A stretch of 64,000 nt of DNA from the NCBI RefSeq assembly GCF_039536745.1, contig NZ_BAAAZE010000001.1, positions 62,001 through 126,000 of the forward strand. Direction: 5' to 3'. Made by a program: the position numbers and the translations under genes. This DNA is from Actimicrobium antarcticum. Lineage in GTDB: Bacteria; Pseudomonadota; Gammaproteobacteria; Burkholderiales; Burkholderiaceae_D. Each line of letters begins with the position of its first letter. Position 1 is the stretch's first letter. The notes beneath the pieces are model-generated. The model saw only the letters and a program-made list of their open reading frames with translations. It searched no databases and had not been told where the DNA came from. Below are positions 7,490 through 15,969 of this stretch, piece by piece.

Positions 7490-9091
7490 GTGCTCTCTAC
7501 CGCTAACATCACCATGCAGTTCGGCGCCAAGCCGTTGTTTGAAAACATTTCCGTCAAGTTTGGCGATGGTAATCGCTACGGTTTGATCGGCGCCAATGGC
7601 TGCGGCAAATCGACCTTCATGAAAATCCTCGGTGGCGATCTGGATTCATCGGCCGGCAACGTCATGCTTGACACCAACGAACGCCTCGGTAAATTGCGCC
7701 AGGACCAGTTTGCCTTTGAAGAAATGCGCGTGCTGGATGTGGTCATGATGGGCCACACCGAGATGTGGGCAGCGATGGCCGAGCGTGACGCGATCTACGC
7801 GAATCCTGACGCCACCGATGACGATTACATGAAAGCCGCCGACCTCGAAGCGCGCTTTGCCGAATACGACGGTTACACCGCCGAAGCCCGTGCCGGCGAA
7901 CTGCTGCTCGGCGTGGGCGTTGCGATCGAACAGCATCAGGGTCCGATGAGCAACGTCGCTCCAGGCTGGAAATTGCGCGTGCTGCTGGCGCAGGCGCTGT
8001 TCTCGAATCCGGACATCCTGCTGCTCGATGAGCCGACCAACAACCTCGACATCAACACGATTCGCTGGCTCGAAGATGTGCTCAACGAGCGCAACTCCAC
8101 CATGATCATCATTTCGCATGATCGTCACTTTTTGAACCAGGTCTGCACGCACGTGGCCGACATGGACTACGGCACGCTGAAGGTGTATCCGGGCAATTAC
8201 GACGACTACATGTTCGCGTCGTCGCAAGCGCGCGCGCAGCAGTTGTCCGTCAATGCCAAGGCCAAGGACAAGGTCGCCGAACTGCAGGAATTCGTGCGCC
8301 GTTTCTCGGCCAACAAATCGAAAGCGCGTCAGGCCACATCGCGCGCCAAGATGATCGACAAAATCAAGGTCGAGGATCTGAAACCATCGAGCCGCGCCAA
8401 CCCGTTCGTGCGCTTCGATGGCGAAAAGAAACTGCATCGTCAGGCCGTCGAGATCCAGGGCCTGTCCAAGACCTACGACCGCACGCTGTTCAAGAACTTC
8501 GACATCATGGTCGAAGCCGGTGAGCGCATCGCCATCATTGGTGCCAACGGTATCGGCAAAACCACGCTGCTGCGCTGCATGGGTGGCATGGCGCTGTGCG
8601 GACTTGAAGGCGATACCGGCAAAGTGAAATGGGCCGAGCACGCCAATGTCGGCTACATGCCACAAGACCCCACCGAAGATTTTGCGACCGACAAGACCCT
8701 GACCGAATGGATCGACCAGTGGACCAAGGAAGGCGATGACGACCAGGCAGTGCGGTCGATTCTGGGTCGCTTGCTGTTCGGTGGCGATGACGTCAAGAAG
8801 CCAGTCAAGGTGCTGTCCGGCGGTGAGAAGGGACGCATGATGTACGGCAAGCTGATGCTCGGCCGTCACAATGTGATGCTGATGGATGAACCGACCAACC
8901 ACATGGACATGGAGTCGATCGAATCGCTGAATATCGCGCTGGAAAAATATGCCGGCACGTTGATTTTCGTGTCGCATGACCGCGAGTTCGTATCGTCGCT
9001 GGCCACGCGTATTCTTGAAGTCAAGGAAAACGAAATCATCGACTATCCGGGTTCGTACGAGAACTATCTGAGCAGCCAGGGTATTGATTAA
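7490..9091 (+). CDS. ybiT: ABC-F ATPase YbiT
   Basis: A 533-residue soluble ABC-F protein with two nucleotide-binding domains and no membrane segment, of the class that acts on the ribosome. The first Walker A is GANGCGKS, with signature SNVAPGWKLR and Walker B ILLLDEPTNNLD; the second has GANGIGKT, LSGGEKGRM and MLMDEPTNHMD. The SNVAPGWKLR signature, the linker with KSKARQATSRAKM and the overall length match the YbiT subgroup. The start is GTG with TAAGGA upstream. It is transcribed alone after ldcA. The last codons are tandemly duplicated downstream. Confidence 0.92.
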   Translation: MLSTANITMQFGAKPLFENISVKFGDGNRYGLIGANGCGKSTFMKILGGDLDSSAGNVMLDTNERLGKLRQDQFAFEEMRVLDVVMMGHTEMWAAMAERDAIYANPDATDDDYMKAADLEARFAEYDGYTAEARAGELLLGVGVAIEQHQGPMSNVAPGWKLRVLLAQALFSNPDILLLDEPTNNLDINTIRWLEDVLNERNSTMIIISHDRHFLNQVCTHVADMDYGTLKVYPGNYDDYMFASSQARAQQLSVNAKAKDKVAELQEFVRRFSANKSKARQATSRAKMIDKIKVEDLKPSSRANPFVRFDGEKKLHRQAVEIQGLSKTYDRTLFKNFDIMVEAGERIAIIGANGIGKTTLLRCMGGMALCGLEGDTGKVKWAEHANVGYMPQDPTEDFATDKTLTEWIDQWTKEGDDDQAVRSILGRLLFGGDDVKKPVKVLSGGEKGRMMYGKLMLGRHNVMLMDEPTNHMDMESIESLNIALEKYAGTLIFVSHDREFVSSLATRILEVKENEIIDYPGSYENYLSSQGID

Positions 9092-9118
9092 TTCCTGAGC
9101 AGTCAGGGTTGTGACTAA
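9068..9118 (+). repeat. 27-bp imperfect tandem duplication at the ybiT stop
   Basis: CTGAGCAGCCAGGGTATTGA at the end of ybiT recurs 27 bases later as CTGAGCAGTCAGGGTTGTGA, each followed by CTAA or TTAA. Both copies would encode LSSQG-x-D-stop. The second lies wholly after the stop codon. Confidence 0.7.
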
Positions 9119-9131
9119 CCCGGAACGACTT

Positions 9132-9182
9132 CAGCCGATCGACTTGCAGGGCCCCGCTCAAGGCTTGCAATTCGATCGGCTG
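9132..9182 (+). terminator. Hairpin downstream of ybiT, probable terminator
   Basis: Perfect 11-base arms CAGCCGATCGA and TCGATCGGCTG enclose a partly complementary GC-rich loop, followed by ATTTATTTCTT. The tail is only moderately T-rich. Confidence 0.6.
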
Positions 9183-9354
9183 ATTTATTTCTTGCATCCA
9201 GTTTGAGAATAACCAGGCTTCCATTCGATGGATCTGCGCACAGTCCACCGCGATATGTTGTCATGACTGTACGTGCGCATGCCAGAAATAGCCACCCTTG
9301 ATACCTGCTATTGATCGGTATATATTCAGGATAGATATCAAATAGGAGGTGCAC

Positions 9355-9597
9355 ATGTCATCCACTGCCAAGCTGTTCACCACAGGACGTAGCCAAGCTG
9401 TGCGGTTGCCAAAGGAGTTCCGGTTTCAAGGAACGGAAGTCTTCATTCGGCGGAATCTGGCAACCGGCGAAGTCGTTCTTTCGCCTAAACCAACATCGTG
9501 GCAAGAGTTCTTTGCACTCGCCGACCATACCGTTATTCCATCCGATTTTCTGGCGGATCGTGACGATTTGCCGGCTGAAGAAAGGGATCTTTTTTGA
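9355..9597 (+). CDS. vapB: VapB-type antitoxin
   Basis: An 80-residue antitoxin with an N-terminal AbrB/SpoVT-type swapped-hairpin domain (TAKLFTTGRSQAVRLPKEFRF) for DNA binding and a C-terminal acidic segment that would neutralise VapC. AGGAGG lies five bases before the ATG; a GTG two codons earlier overlaps that site and is unlikely to be used. The stop overlaps the start of vapC. Such pairs repress their own promoter. An imperfect TTGAT...ATCAA element at 9311-9341 may be part of the operator. Confidence 0.88.
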   Translation: MSSTAKLFTTGRSQAVRLPKEFRFQGTEVFIRRNLATGEVVLSPKPTSWQEFFALADHTVIPSDFLADRDDLPAEERDLF

Positions 9598-10010
9598 GCC
9601 GCTTCATGCTCGACACCAACATGGCGAGCTATGTCATCAAGGGCCAGCCGCCGGAAGCGCGTCATCGACTGGCTGAGCTGCCGATGGAAAGCGTCGTCAT
9701 CTCTGTCGTAACACAAGCCGAACTGTTTTACGGCTTGGCTCGCAAGGGGCATCCGGCGGCCTTTACAAACCTTATCCGTGAATTTTTGCTTCGGGTTGAA
9801 GTACTACCTTGGGATGAGGCGGCCGCGATCGTCTACGGCGACTTGCGATCCTCCTGTGCGGCTTCCGGCATTACGCTTGGTGCGCTCGACATGATGATTG
9901 CTGCGCATGCGGTTGCGGCTAAAGCGACGCTCGTGACGCACGACAAGGCTTTTTTTCTGATTCCCAACGGTATCATTGCCATTGAGGACTGGATTATCCC
10001 GGTGCGTTGA
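9594..10010 (+). CDS. vapC: VapC-type PIN-domain toxin ribonuclease
   Basis: A 138-residue PIN-domain RNase. Acidic active-site residues are visible in FMLDTNMASY (Asp), VTQAELFYG (Glu) and LGALDMMIAAHA (Asp), with THDKAFF at the C-terminal fourth position. I start it at TTG, which overlaps the vapB stop and has AAAGGGA upstream; the alternative ATG four codons later would leave MLDTN at the very start and lacks a ribosome site. Its target RNA, usually a tRNA, cannot be told from sequence. Confidence 0.87.
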   Translation: MSRFMLDTNMASYVIKGQPPEARHRLAELPMESVVISVVTQAELFYGLARKGHPAAFTNLIREFLLRVEVLPWDEAAAIVYGDLRSSCAASGITLGALDMMIAAHAVAAKATLVTHDKAFFLIPNGIIAIEDWIIPVR

Positions 10011-10018
10011 AGTGGGAT

Positions 10019-10465
10019 TTAGCCGGATTTGCCTTTGCTCCCGGATTGATCGCTGCTGGATTTCTTCCGCTCCAGCGCAATCGTGAATCGTTGCAGGCGA
10101 GGCCGCAACCGCAGGAAAAAGCGGTACATCAACTCCAGCACGGGCGTCACGCCGGGCAATCTGCCGAAGCGACCGAGCCAGCGCCATCCCGGCAAGGCCG
10201 ACCACAATGCGACGAACGCTGCCGCCCCGCTGAGCATCGTGCCGTCCGCTTGCCGGACATGGAAACGCGCCATGTAGGTCGCGCGGTCGGCTCCCTCCGG
10301 AAGTTGTGCATCGAGTGCGCTGACATCAAGCCAGCGCAACGGCTCCAATGGGTCGAGATCGCGGTACACGCCAACCTCGCGGCGGCATAGCGGACAAGCG
10401 CCGTCATACAGGACAGTCAGCGCATCGCAGGAATCGGGTGGGGGAGTTTTCATGGGGTCGATCAT
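10019..10465 (-). CDS. DCC-family thiol-disulfide oxidoreductase (DUF393)
   Basis: A 148-residue protein with the family motif VLYDGACPLCRREV, containing a CPLC pair, and the expected mid-region YMARFHVRQADG...FVALWSALP. Proteins of this family are presumed thioredoxin-like redox proteins; the substrate is unknown. The C-terminus is basic and serine-rich (KKSSSDQSGSKGKSG). An internal ATG four codons in is an equally possible start. It is convergent with vapC, whose stop is nine bases away, and diverges from nadA. Confidence 0.8.
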   Translation of the reverse strand: MIDPMKTPPPDSCDALTVLYDGACPLCRREVGVYRDLDPLEPLRWLDVSALDAQLPEGADRATYMARFHVRQADGTMLSGAAAFVALWSALPGWRWLGRFGRLPGVTPVLELMYRFFLRLRPRLQRFTIALERKKSSSDQSGSKGKSG

Positions 10466-10671
10466 GACAGACTCGACCGGATGTTGCTGGCACCCAAAAC
10501 AGTTGATGCCATCCTACGAGTGCAGTGGCGCCCGTCGATGCGGAGACTGATTTTTCAGCAGCCGGATCATCATTGTCGCAAGTGCACAAAAGCCCATTAA
10601 AATGACGGAACTCCTTGTTGACGGCTTTCGCCGCAACATGCTTACCGATTTTTCTGACGCCTCCGACCATC

Positions 10672-11811
10672 ATGCCAAATCCAGCCATCAAGACCATCGA
10701 ATTCGAACGCCCGCAAATGCAGGTCGGCACCAGTTGCAGTGCGCAAGCGTGGGCCCGTGTGCCGGCCACGCCAACCGCTGCCGAAAAAGTCGCGCTGAAA
10801 GAGCGCATCAAACGTCTGCTGATTGAAAAACAAGCGGTACTGGTTGCGCACTATTACGTGGATGCCGACCTGCAGGACCTGGCCGAAGAAACCGGCGGCT
10901 GCGTCTCCGATTCCCTCGAAATGGCGCGCTTTGGCCGCGATCATCCTGCCAGGACGCTGGTGGTCGCCGGCGTGAAATTCATGGGCGAAACCGCCAAGAT
11001 CCTCAGCCCGGAAAAGACCGTACTCATGCCTGACCTCGACGCGACCTGTTCGCTCGATCTGGGTTGCCCGGCCGATGAATTTGCCGCTTTTTGCGACGCC
11101 CATCCGGATCGCACCGTGGTGGTCTACGCCAATACCAGCGCAGCCGTCAAAGCCCGCGCTGACTGGATGGTAACTTCGTCAATCGGGCTCGACATCGTCG
11201 CTCACCTGCATGCCCAAGGCAAAAAAATCCTGTGGGCGCCTGACAAGCACCTCGGCGGCTACATCCAGAAAAAAACCGGTGCCGACATGCTGCTGTGGCA
11301 GGGTTCCTGCCTGGTCCATGACGAATTCAAGGGTGTCGAACTGGAACTGCTGAAGCAGGAACATCCGAATGCGATGGTGCTGGTGCATCCCGAATCGCCT
11401 GCTGCAGTGGTGGCGCTGGCCGATGTGGTCGGCTCGACGTCGCAACTGATCGCTGCGACCCTGACTCCGGATGTACAGGAGTTCATCGTCGCCACCGACA
11501 ACGGCATCCTGCACAAGATGCGCCTGGCCGCACCCGGCAAGCGCTTCATCGAAGCGCCGACTGCCGGCAACAGCGCCACCTGCAAAAGCTGCGCACATTG
11601 CCCGTGGATGGCGATGAACGGTTTGCAGAATCTGGCGGATGTGCTGGAGTCCGGCCGCAATGCCATCGAGATCGATGCCGAGACTAGCCAGAAGGCCAAG
11701 GTCTGTATCGATCGCATGCTCGATTTTGCGGCGCAAAAAAACGCCAACGTACGACCGTCATCAGATCTAGCGCAGGAACAAACGCTGTTTTCGGGGATCG
11801 GACCAGCATGA
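10672..11811 (+). CDS. nadA: Quinolinate synthase A
   Basis: A [4Fe-4S] enzyme of de novo NAD synthesis that condenses iminoaspartate with dihydroxyacetone phosphate. The 379-residue protein contains AHYYVDADLQDLAEETGGCVSDS in the first domain, VYANTSAAVKA in the second, and GSCLVHDEF plus CKSCAHCPWM in the third; one cysteine from each domain binds the cluster. The chosen ATG begins MPNPAIKTIEFER; a start 57 bases upstream is in frame but adds a nonconserved stretch. The last four bases overlap nadC. nadB lies about 4 kb away on the other strand. Confidence 0.92.
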   Translation: MPNPAIKTIEFERPQMQVGTSCSAQAWARVPATPTAAEKVALKERIKRLLIEKQAVLVAHYYVDADLQDLAEETGGCVSDSLEMARFGRDHPARTLVVAGVKFMGETAKILSPEKTVLMPDLDATCSLDLGCPADEFAAFCDAHPDRTVVVYANTSAAVKARADWMVTSSIGLDIVAHLHAQGKKILWAPDKHLGGYIQKKTGADMLLWQGSCLVHDEFKGVELELLKQEHPNAMVLVHPESPAAVVALADVVGSTSQLIAATLTPDVQEFIVATDNGILHKMRLAAPGKRFIEAPTAGNSATCKSCAHCPWMAMNGLQNLADVLESGRNAIEIDAETSQKAKVCIDRMLDFAAQKNANVRPSSDLAQEQTLFSGIGPA

Positions 11812-12683
11812 GCAATCTCATCAATCCTTTCGGCCCCTTCGACCCTGCATTGGCAGCCGCATTACAGGCCAACGTCGCACTGGCACTGACGGAGGACGTC
11901 GGCACAGGTGACGTCACTGGCAAACTGGTTCCGGAAAACGAGCTGGTACAAGCGCGGGTAATCGTGCGCGAAGCTGCCGTACTGGCAGGTGCGCCCTGGT
12001 TCGAGGCCGTCATGCTGCAGCTCGATGGCCGTATCCAGATCACCTGGCAGTATGCCGAAGGCGAACTGATGCGCGCCGATAGCGAAGTCTGCAGCATCAT
12101 GGCGCCGGCCCGCGCGTTGCTCACTGGCGAGCGCAGCGCATTGAATTTCTTGCAGCTGCTGTCGGGCGTGGCGACCGAGACGCGCCGCTATGTTGACCTG
12201 ATCGCCGGCACTTCAGCGAAAATCCTGGATACGCGCAAGACCATGCCCGGACTGCGACTGGCGCAGAAATACGCAGTGCGGGTGGGTGGTGGCGCGAACC
12301 AGCGGCTGGCGCTGTACGACGGCATCCTGATCAAGGAAAACCATATCGCCGCTGCCGGTGGCGTACGACCAGCCATGCAAAAGGCATTCGCGTTGGAGAC
12401 GGGCGTGACGATCCAGATTGAAGTCGAATCGATCGACCAGTTGAAAGAGGCATTGGCGGCAGGCGCGGTGTCGGTGCTGCTGGATAATTTTTCGCTGGAA
12501 CAGATGCGCGAGGCGGTGGCCTTGACTGCCGGCACGGCCTTGCTGGAAGCCTCCGGGGGCGTGAATTTCAGTACCGTGCGAGCGATCAGTGAGACAGGTG
12601 TGGATCGGATTTCGATTGGTAGTCTGACCAAGGATGTGCGGGCTACGGATTATTCGTTGCGGGTTGTTGGGCAATTGGTGTAG
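11808..12683 (+). CDS. nadC: Nicotinate-nucleotide pyrophosphorylase (carboxylating)
   Basis: Quinolinate phosphoribosyltransferase, converting quinolinate and PRPP to nicotinate mononucleotide. The 291-residue protein has the N-terminal LTEDVGTGDVTG, the TRKTMPGLRLAQKYAVRVGGGANQR substrate loop, KENHIAAAGG, IEVES and the C-terminal SGGVNFSTVRAISETGVDRIS barrel segment. It starts in an ATGA overlap with the nadA stop, so the two are cotranscribed and probably translationally coupled. All expected active-site basic residues are present. Confidence 0.93.
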   Translation: MSNLINPFGPFDPALAAALQANVALALTEDVGTGDVTGKLVPENELVQARVIVREAAVLAGAPWFEAVMLQLDGRIQITWQYAEGELMRADSEVCSIMAPARALLTGERSALNFLQLLSGVATETRRYVDLIAGTSAKILDTRKTMPGLRLAQKYAVRVGGGANQRLALYDGILIKENHIAAAGGVRPAMQKAFALETGVTIQIEVESIDQLKEALAAGAVSVLLDNFSLEQMREAVALTAGTALLEASGGVNFSTVRAISETGVDRISIGSLTKDVRATDYSLRVVGQLV

Positions 12684-12689
12684 GCGTCG

Positions 12690-13061
12690 ATGAGATCCGA
12701 AAAGGGCAGTTGCATGGGCCTGCTTGGGCGAATCGACCGCACCACCGAGAAAGCCGTTCGGCGCTTTCTCTCCATGATCGTCAATCGCTACGCGATAGCG
12801 GGTTCACTTATTTACGGCAGCCGCGCACGTGGTACGCATCGTCCCGACAGCGATGCCGATGTCGCCGTGCTACTAACCGGCGAGCACAAAAGGTTGCTGC
12901 CAACGACGCTGGCGATGGCCGATGCGGCGTATGACGTTCTTCTGGAAACGGGCATCACTATTTCTCCGCTGCCCGTTTGGATGGATGAATGGGAGCACCC
13001 GGAGCGTTTTTCAAATCCGGCTCTGCTGCTCAACATCGCCCGCGAAGGGATCAGGTTGTGA
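12690..13061 (+). CDS. Minimal nucleotidyltransferase (MNT-type, possible antitoxin)
   Basis: A 123-residue protein with a polymerase-beta-type nucleotidyltransferase core, YGSRARGTHRPDSDADVAV, giving the GSX10DXD metal motif (Gly43, Ser44, Asp55, Asp57). Such proteins usually pair with a HEPN RNase and AMPylate it. Here no intact HEPN frame follows: a GTG overlaps the stop (VKAQGQLR...) but closes after 34 codons. It begins seven bases after nadC. An ATG eight codons in, with AAGGG upstream, is an alternative start. Confidence 0.75.
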   Translation: MRSEKGSCMGLLGRIDRTTEKAVRRFLSMIVNRYAIAGSLIYGSRARGTHRPDSDADVAVLLTGEHKRLLPTTLAMADAAYDVLLETGITISPLPVWMDEWEHPERFSNPALLLNIAREGIRL

Positions 13062-13246
13062 AAGCGCAAGGTCAGTTGCGCTGCATTCAACAACACGGAC
13101 AAGAACCATGGCGCGCCTATCCCCGGCCGGATCCTTTGGTGCCGACCACTGCACACGCCATGTGAACGATTTTGCTGTTTCCTTTGACGCCTTAATAAAC
13201 GACCTGCATCCATTGCGTTGAATCCATTTCAATTCATCTGGCGAAT

Positions 13247-13279
13247 ATCGTAAGACAAAACTACAATTCGTCCTACGAT
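13247..13279. promoter_or_regulatory. Inverted repeat upstream of the TonB receptor, probable NikR operator
   Basis: Arms ATCGTAAGAC and GTCCTACGAT match in nine of ten paired positions around a 13-base spacer. The overall size and GTA...TAC half-sites resemble NikR operators (E. coli GTATGA-N16-TCATAC), and a nikR-like gene lies at the other end of the receptor gene. Assignment to NikR is inference. Confidence 0.65.
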
Positions 13280-13317
13280 TGGTGTCTGTCCGGCGCCACC
13301 CTCCATCAGTTCATTTC

Positions 13318-15435
13318 ATGAGCACAATCACCATGCGCAGATCGCCACGCCCGAAGCTTCGTCTAGTACCCCGAACACTCTTGGCGTCGGCCGTCCTCGG
13401 CAGCCTGTTTGCAGGCACGACAGCGCAGGCTCAGCAAGAAAAGAAAGAGCCACAAGAACAGGCAGTCCAATCGGTCGTAGTCGAAGCGTCCCGCGTAAGC
13501 CAGATCGGTATCGCCGACACCGCTAGTGCCGGCGTGATCACGCAAAAGCAGCTTGAGGCCCGCACGGTGTATCGCGCCGGCGAGTTGCTCGAAGCCGCCC
13601 CCGGCCTGATCGTCAGCCAGCACAGCGGCGAGGGCAAGGCCAACCAGTTTTATTTGCGCGGATTCAACCTCGATCACGGCACCGACTTGCGCACCACGGT
13701 CGATGGCATGCTGGTCAATCAGCGTAGTCATGCGCACGGGCAGGGCTGGACCGATCTGAACTTCATGATTCCCGAACTCGCGACGCGGCTGGAATACCGC
13801 AAGGGACCGTACTTTGCCGACGAAGGGGATTTCTCGTCAGCCGGTGCCGTCAGCGTGCGTTACGCGAATGTCCTGCCGGAAGGCATCGCCAGCGTCGGCA
13901 TCGGCAGTAACGGCTTTCGTCGCACCTTGCTGGCGAATTCGCCGGTAGTCGGCAATGGTCATCTTTTGTATGCGCTGGAACTGTTTCGCAACGATGGCCC
14001 GTTTCTGGTGGGTGACGACTATCGCAAGATCAATGGCGTGCTGCGCTACAGCGAAGGCAATGCTGCCAGCGGTTTCAATCTGAGCGCGATGGGATACCAC
14101 GGCAGCTGGCATTCGACCGATCAGGTGCCGTCGCGGGCGGTGGCCGATGGTAGCCTCGGCCGCTACGCTGCGGTCGACCAGACCGATGGTGGCAGTGCGT
14201 ATCGCTACAGCCTGTCGGGAGAATGGCATCGCAATAGCGAGACCACGTCGACGCTGGTGAATGCCTACATGATCCATAACCGGCTCGACCTGTTTTCCAA
14301 TTTCACGTACTTCCTCGATGACCCGGTCAATGGCGACCAGTTTGGCCAGCCGGACCGGCGCGTCACCACTGGCATCAACGCCAGCCAGCTTTGGCGCACG
14401 ACGCTGCTCGGACGCGAGTCCGAGAACAAGGTCGGCGTGCAGCTGCAAAACGACAATATTTTCAACGGGCTGTACAGCACTGTGGCGCAGCAGCGCATCT
14501 CCGGCACGCGCGACGATCACATCGTTGAAAGCAGCGCAGCCCTGTTCGTCGAAAACACGACCCGCTGGACCGACACCTTCCGCACCATCGCCGGATTGCG
14601 TGCGGATTATTTCCGCTTCGATGTCAATAGCAAGCTCACGCCCGCCAACTCCGGCAGTGCCAACGACAGCAAACTCAACCCGAAACTGAACCTGGTCTTC
14701 GGGCCATGGAACAAGACCGAATATTATTTCAATGTCGGCGGTGGTTTTCATAGCAACGATGCGCGTGGTGCCACCATCAGCGTCGATCCGAAAACCGGGG
14801 ACGCGGCCGATAAAGTGTCACCGCTGGTGCGCTCGAAAGGCATCGAAGTCGGCTTGCGCACCGAGATCATACCGGGCCTGCAAAGCTCGCTGTCGCTCTA
14901 TCGGCTCGATTTCGATTCCGAGCTGACCTTCGCCGGCGATGCTGGTACTACCGAGGCGGGTCGTCCCAGCCGTCGCACCGGGTTTGAATTCTCCAACTAT
15001 TACAAGCCGACCAACTGGCTGACGATCGATGCCGATGTCGCCTTTGCACGAGCGCGCTTTCGTGATGTGGATGTGGTGGGGCAGCGGATTCCGGGTGCGG
15101 TCGAGGGCGTTGCTTCGCTGGCACTGGCGGTCGATAACCTGGGCCCGTATTTTGGCGCGCTGCAGTTGCGGTACTTCGGACCGCGTCCGCTGCTCGAAGA
15201 CAATTCGGTGCGCTCCCAGGGCACCGCCACGCTCAACGGCCGCTTCGGTTACAAGCTCAATGCCTCCACCAAAATCGAGCTGGAAGGCTACAACCTGACC
15301 AACCGGCGTGACGCCGCCATCGATTACTACTACGCGTCGCGCCTGCCCGGCGAACCGGCTGCTGGCGTCAACGACATTCACTTCCATCCGATCGAATCGC
15401 GCTCGTTTCGTGTGAGCCTGAACACCACCTTCTGA
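13318..15435 (+). CDS. TonB-dependent outer-membrane receptor, probably NikR-controlled metal uptake
   Basis: A 705-residue receptor with a long signal peptide ending near TTAQAQ, a plug domain (TASAGVITQKQLEARTVYRAGELLEAAPGLIV...FYLRGFNLDHGTDLRTTVDGM) and a 22-strand-type barrel closing with the terminal Phe of SLNTTF. It would move a metal chelate into the periplasm using TonB energy. The stop directly abuts the nikR stop, and a good inverted repeat lies in its promoter, so nickel or cobalt is the best guess. A TTG farther upstream is in frame but lies inside the operator. No strong ribosome site marks the ATG; one five codons later is possible. Confidence 0.82.
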   Translation: MSTITMRRSPRPKLRLVPRTLLASAVLGSLFAGTTAQAQQEKKEPQEQAVQSVVVEASRVSQIGIADTASAGVITQKQLEARTVYRAGELLEAAPGLIVSQHSGEGKANQFYLRGFNLDHGTDLRTTVDGMLVNQRSHAHGQGWTDLNFMIPELATRLEYRKGPYFADEGDFSSAGAVSVRYANVLPEGIASVGIGSNGFRRTLLANSPVVGNGHLLYALELFRNDGPFLVGDDYRKINGVLRYSEGNAASGFNLSAMGYHGSWHSTDQVPSRAVADGSLGRYAAVDQTDGGSAYRYSLSGEWHRNSETTSTLVNAYMIHNRLDLFSNFTYFLDDPVNGDQFGQPDRRVTTGINASQLWRTTLLGRESENKVGVQLQNDNIFNGLYSTVAQQRISGTRDDHIVESSAALFVENTTRWTDTFRTIAGLRADYFRFDVNSKLTPANSGSANDSKLNPKLNLVFGPWNKTEYYFNVGGGFHSNDARGATISVDPKTGDAADKVSPLVRSKGIEVGLRTEIIPGLQSSLSLYRLDFDSELTFAGDAGTTEAGRPSRRTGFEFSNYYKPTNWLTIDADVAFARARFRDVDVVGQRIPGAVEGVASLALAVDNLGPYFGALQLRYFGPRPLLEDNSVRSQGTATLNGRFGYKLNASTKIELEGYNLTNRRDAAIDYYYASRLPGEPAAGVNDIHFHPIESRSFRVSLNTTF

Positions 15436-15885
15436 TCAGGAGCCCGGCAGCAGGTGTACGTGCCGGGTGCGTGATGGCATGTCGACCTGTACCGGCACGA
15501 TGTGGATATTGCCGTGCCGCACGCCGCTCTGCGCAATCAGGCTGTTTGCAAATGGGCTGACTTCCTTGAACTTGCCGCGCAGGACCAGCGTTTCGAGACA
15601 GTTGTCGTGATCCAGATGGACGCGCGTGGAACTGATGCACAGATCATGGTGATCGTGCTGGGCCGATGCCAGCCGGCTGGCCAGTTCGCGTTCGTGATGG
15701 TTGTAGATGTAGGTGACCGTGGCCACGCAATACAGCGTCGTGTAGCTGACCTTGCGTTCGCTTTCGATGTGCTCGCGCAGCAAATCCCGAAAGGCTTCGG
15801 AGCGGTTTTGGTAGCCGCGTCGCTCGATCAGGTGATCGAACTGGTCGGCCAGCGATTCTTCGATGGAGATGGTGATGCGGCGCAT
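15436..15885 (-). CDS. nikR: NikR-type nickel-responsive regulator
   Basis: A 149-residue regulator with an N-terminal ribbon-helix-helix (MRRITISIEESLADQFDHLIERRGYQNRSEAFRDLLREH) and a C-terminal ACT-like metal domain. The metal region reads STRVHLDHDNCLE: His90 and Cys96 correspond to E. coli His89 and Cys95, and histidines at 77-80 to His76, but Arg88 stands where E. coli has ligand His87. The gene ends at the very base after the TonB receptor stop. An in-frame extension upstream crosses the nadB terminator and is rejected. It probably represses the receptor. Confidence 0.85.
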   Translation of the reverse strand: MRRITISIEESLADQFDHLIERRGYQNRSEAFRDLLREHIESERKVSYTTLYCVATVTYIYNHHERELASRLASAQHDHHDLCISSTRVHLDHDNCLETLVLRGKFKEVSPFANSLIAQSGVRHGNIHIVPVQVDMPSRTRHVHLLPGS

Positions 15886-15913
15886 GGGGCAACGTCCCTG
15901 TTGAATGATGAAA

Positions 15914-15941
15914 CGGACAGGGAATCTGCATTCCCTGTCCG
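15914..15941 (-). terminator. Rho-independent terminator of nadB
   Basis: Perfect 12-base arms CGGACAGGGAAT/ATTCCCTGTCCG with a four-base loop lie just after the nadB stop. On the minus strand the stem is followed by TTTCATCATT. It separates nadB from nikR. Confidence 0.8.
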
Positions 15942-15969
15942 CCATTGAACACGACTTGCCTTCAAAAAT

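Noticed and set aside
7646..8977. 443-codon open frame antisense to ybiT
   Set aside because: Codon usage follows the ybiT frame; the product is His/Gln-rich nonsense without a motif. The same applies to long antisense frames over 22364-23899 and 50245-52191.
13279..13317. Longer N-terminus for the TonB receptor from a TTG
   Set aside because: The TTG overlaps the inverted-repeat operator, and the added residues do not form a signal peptide.
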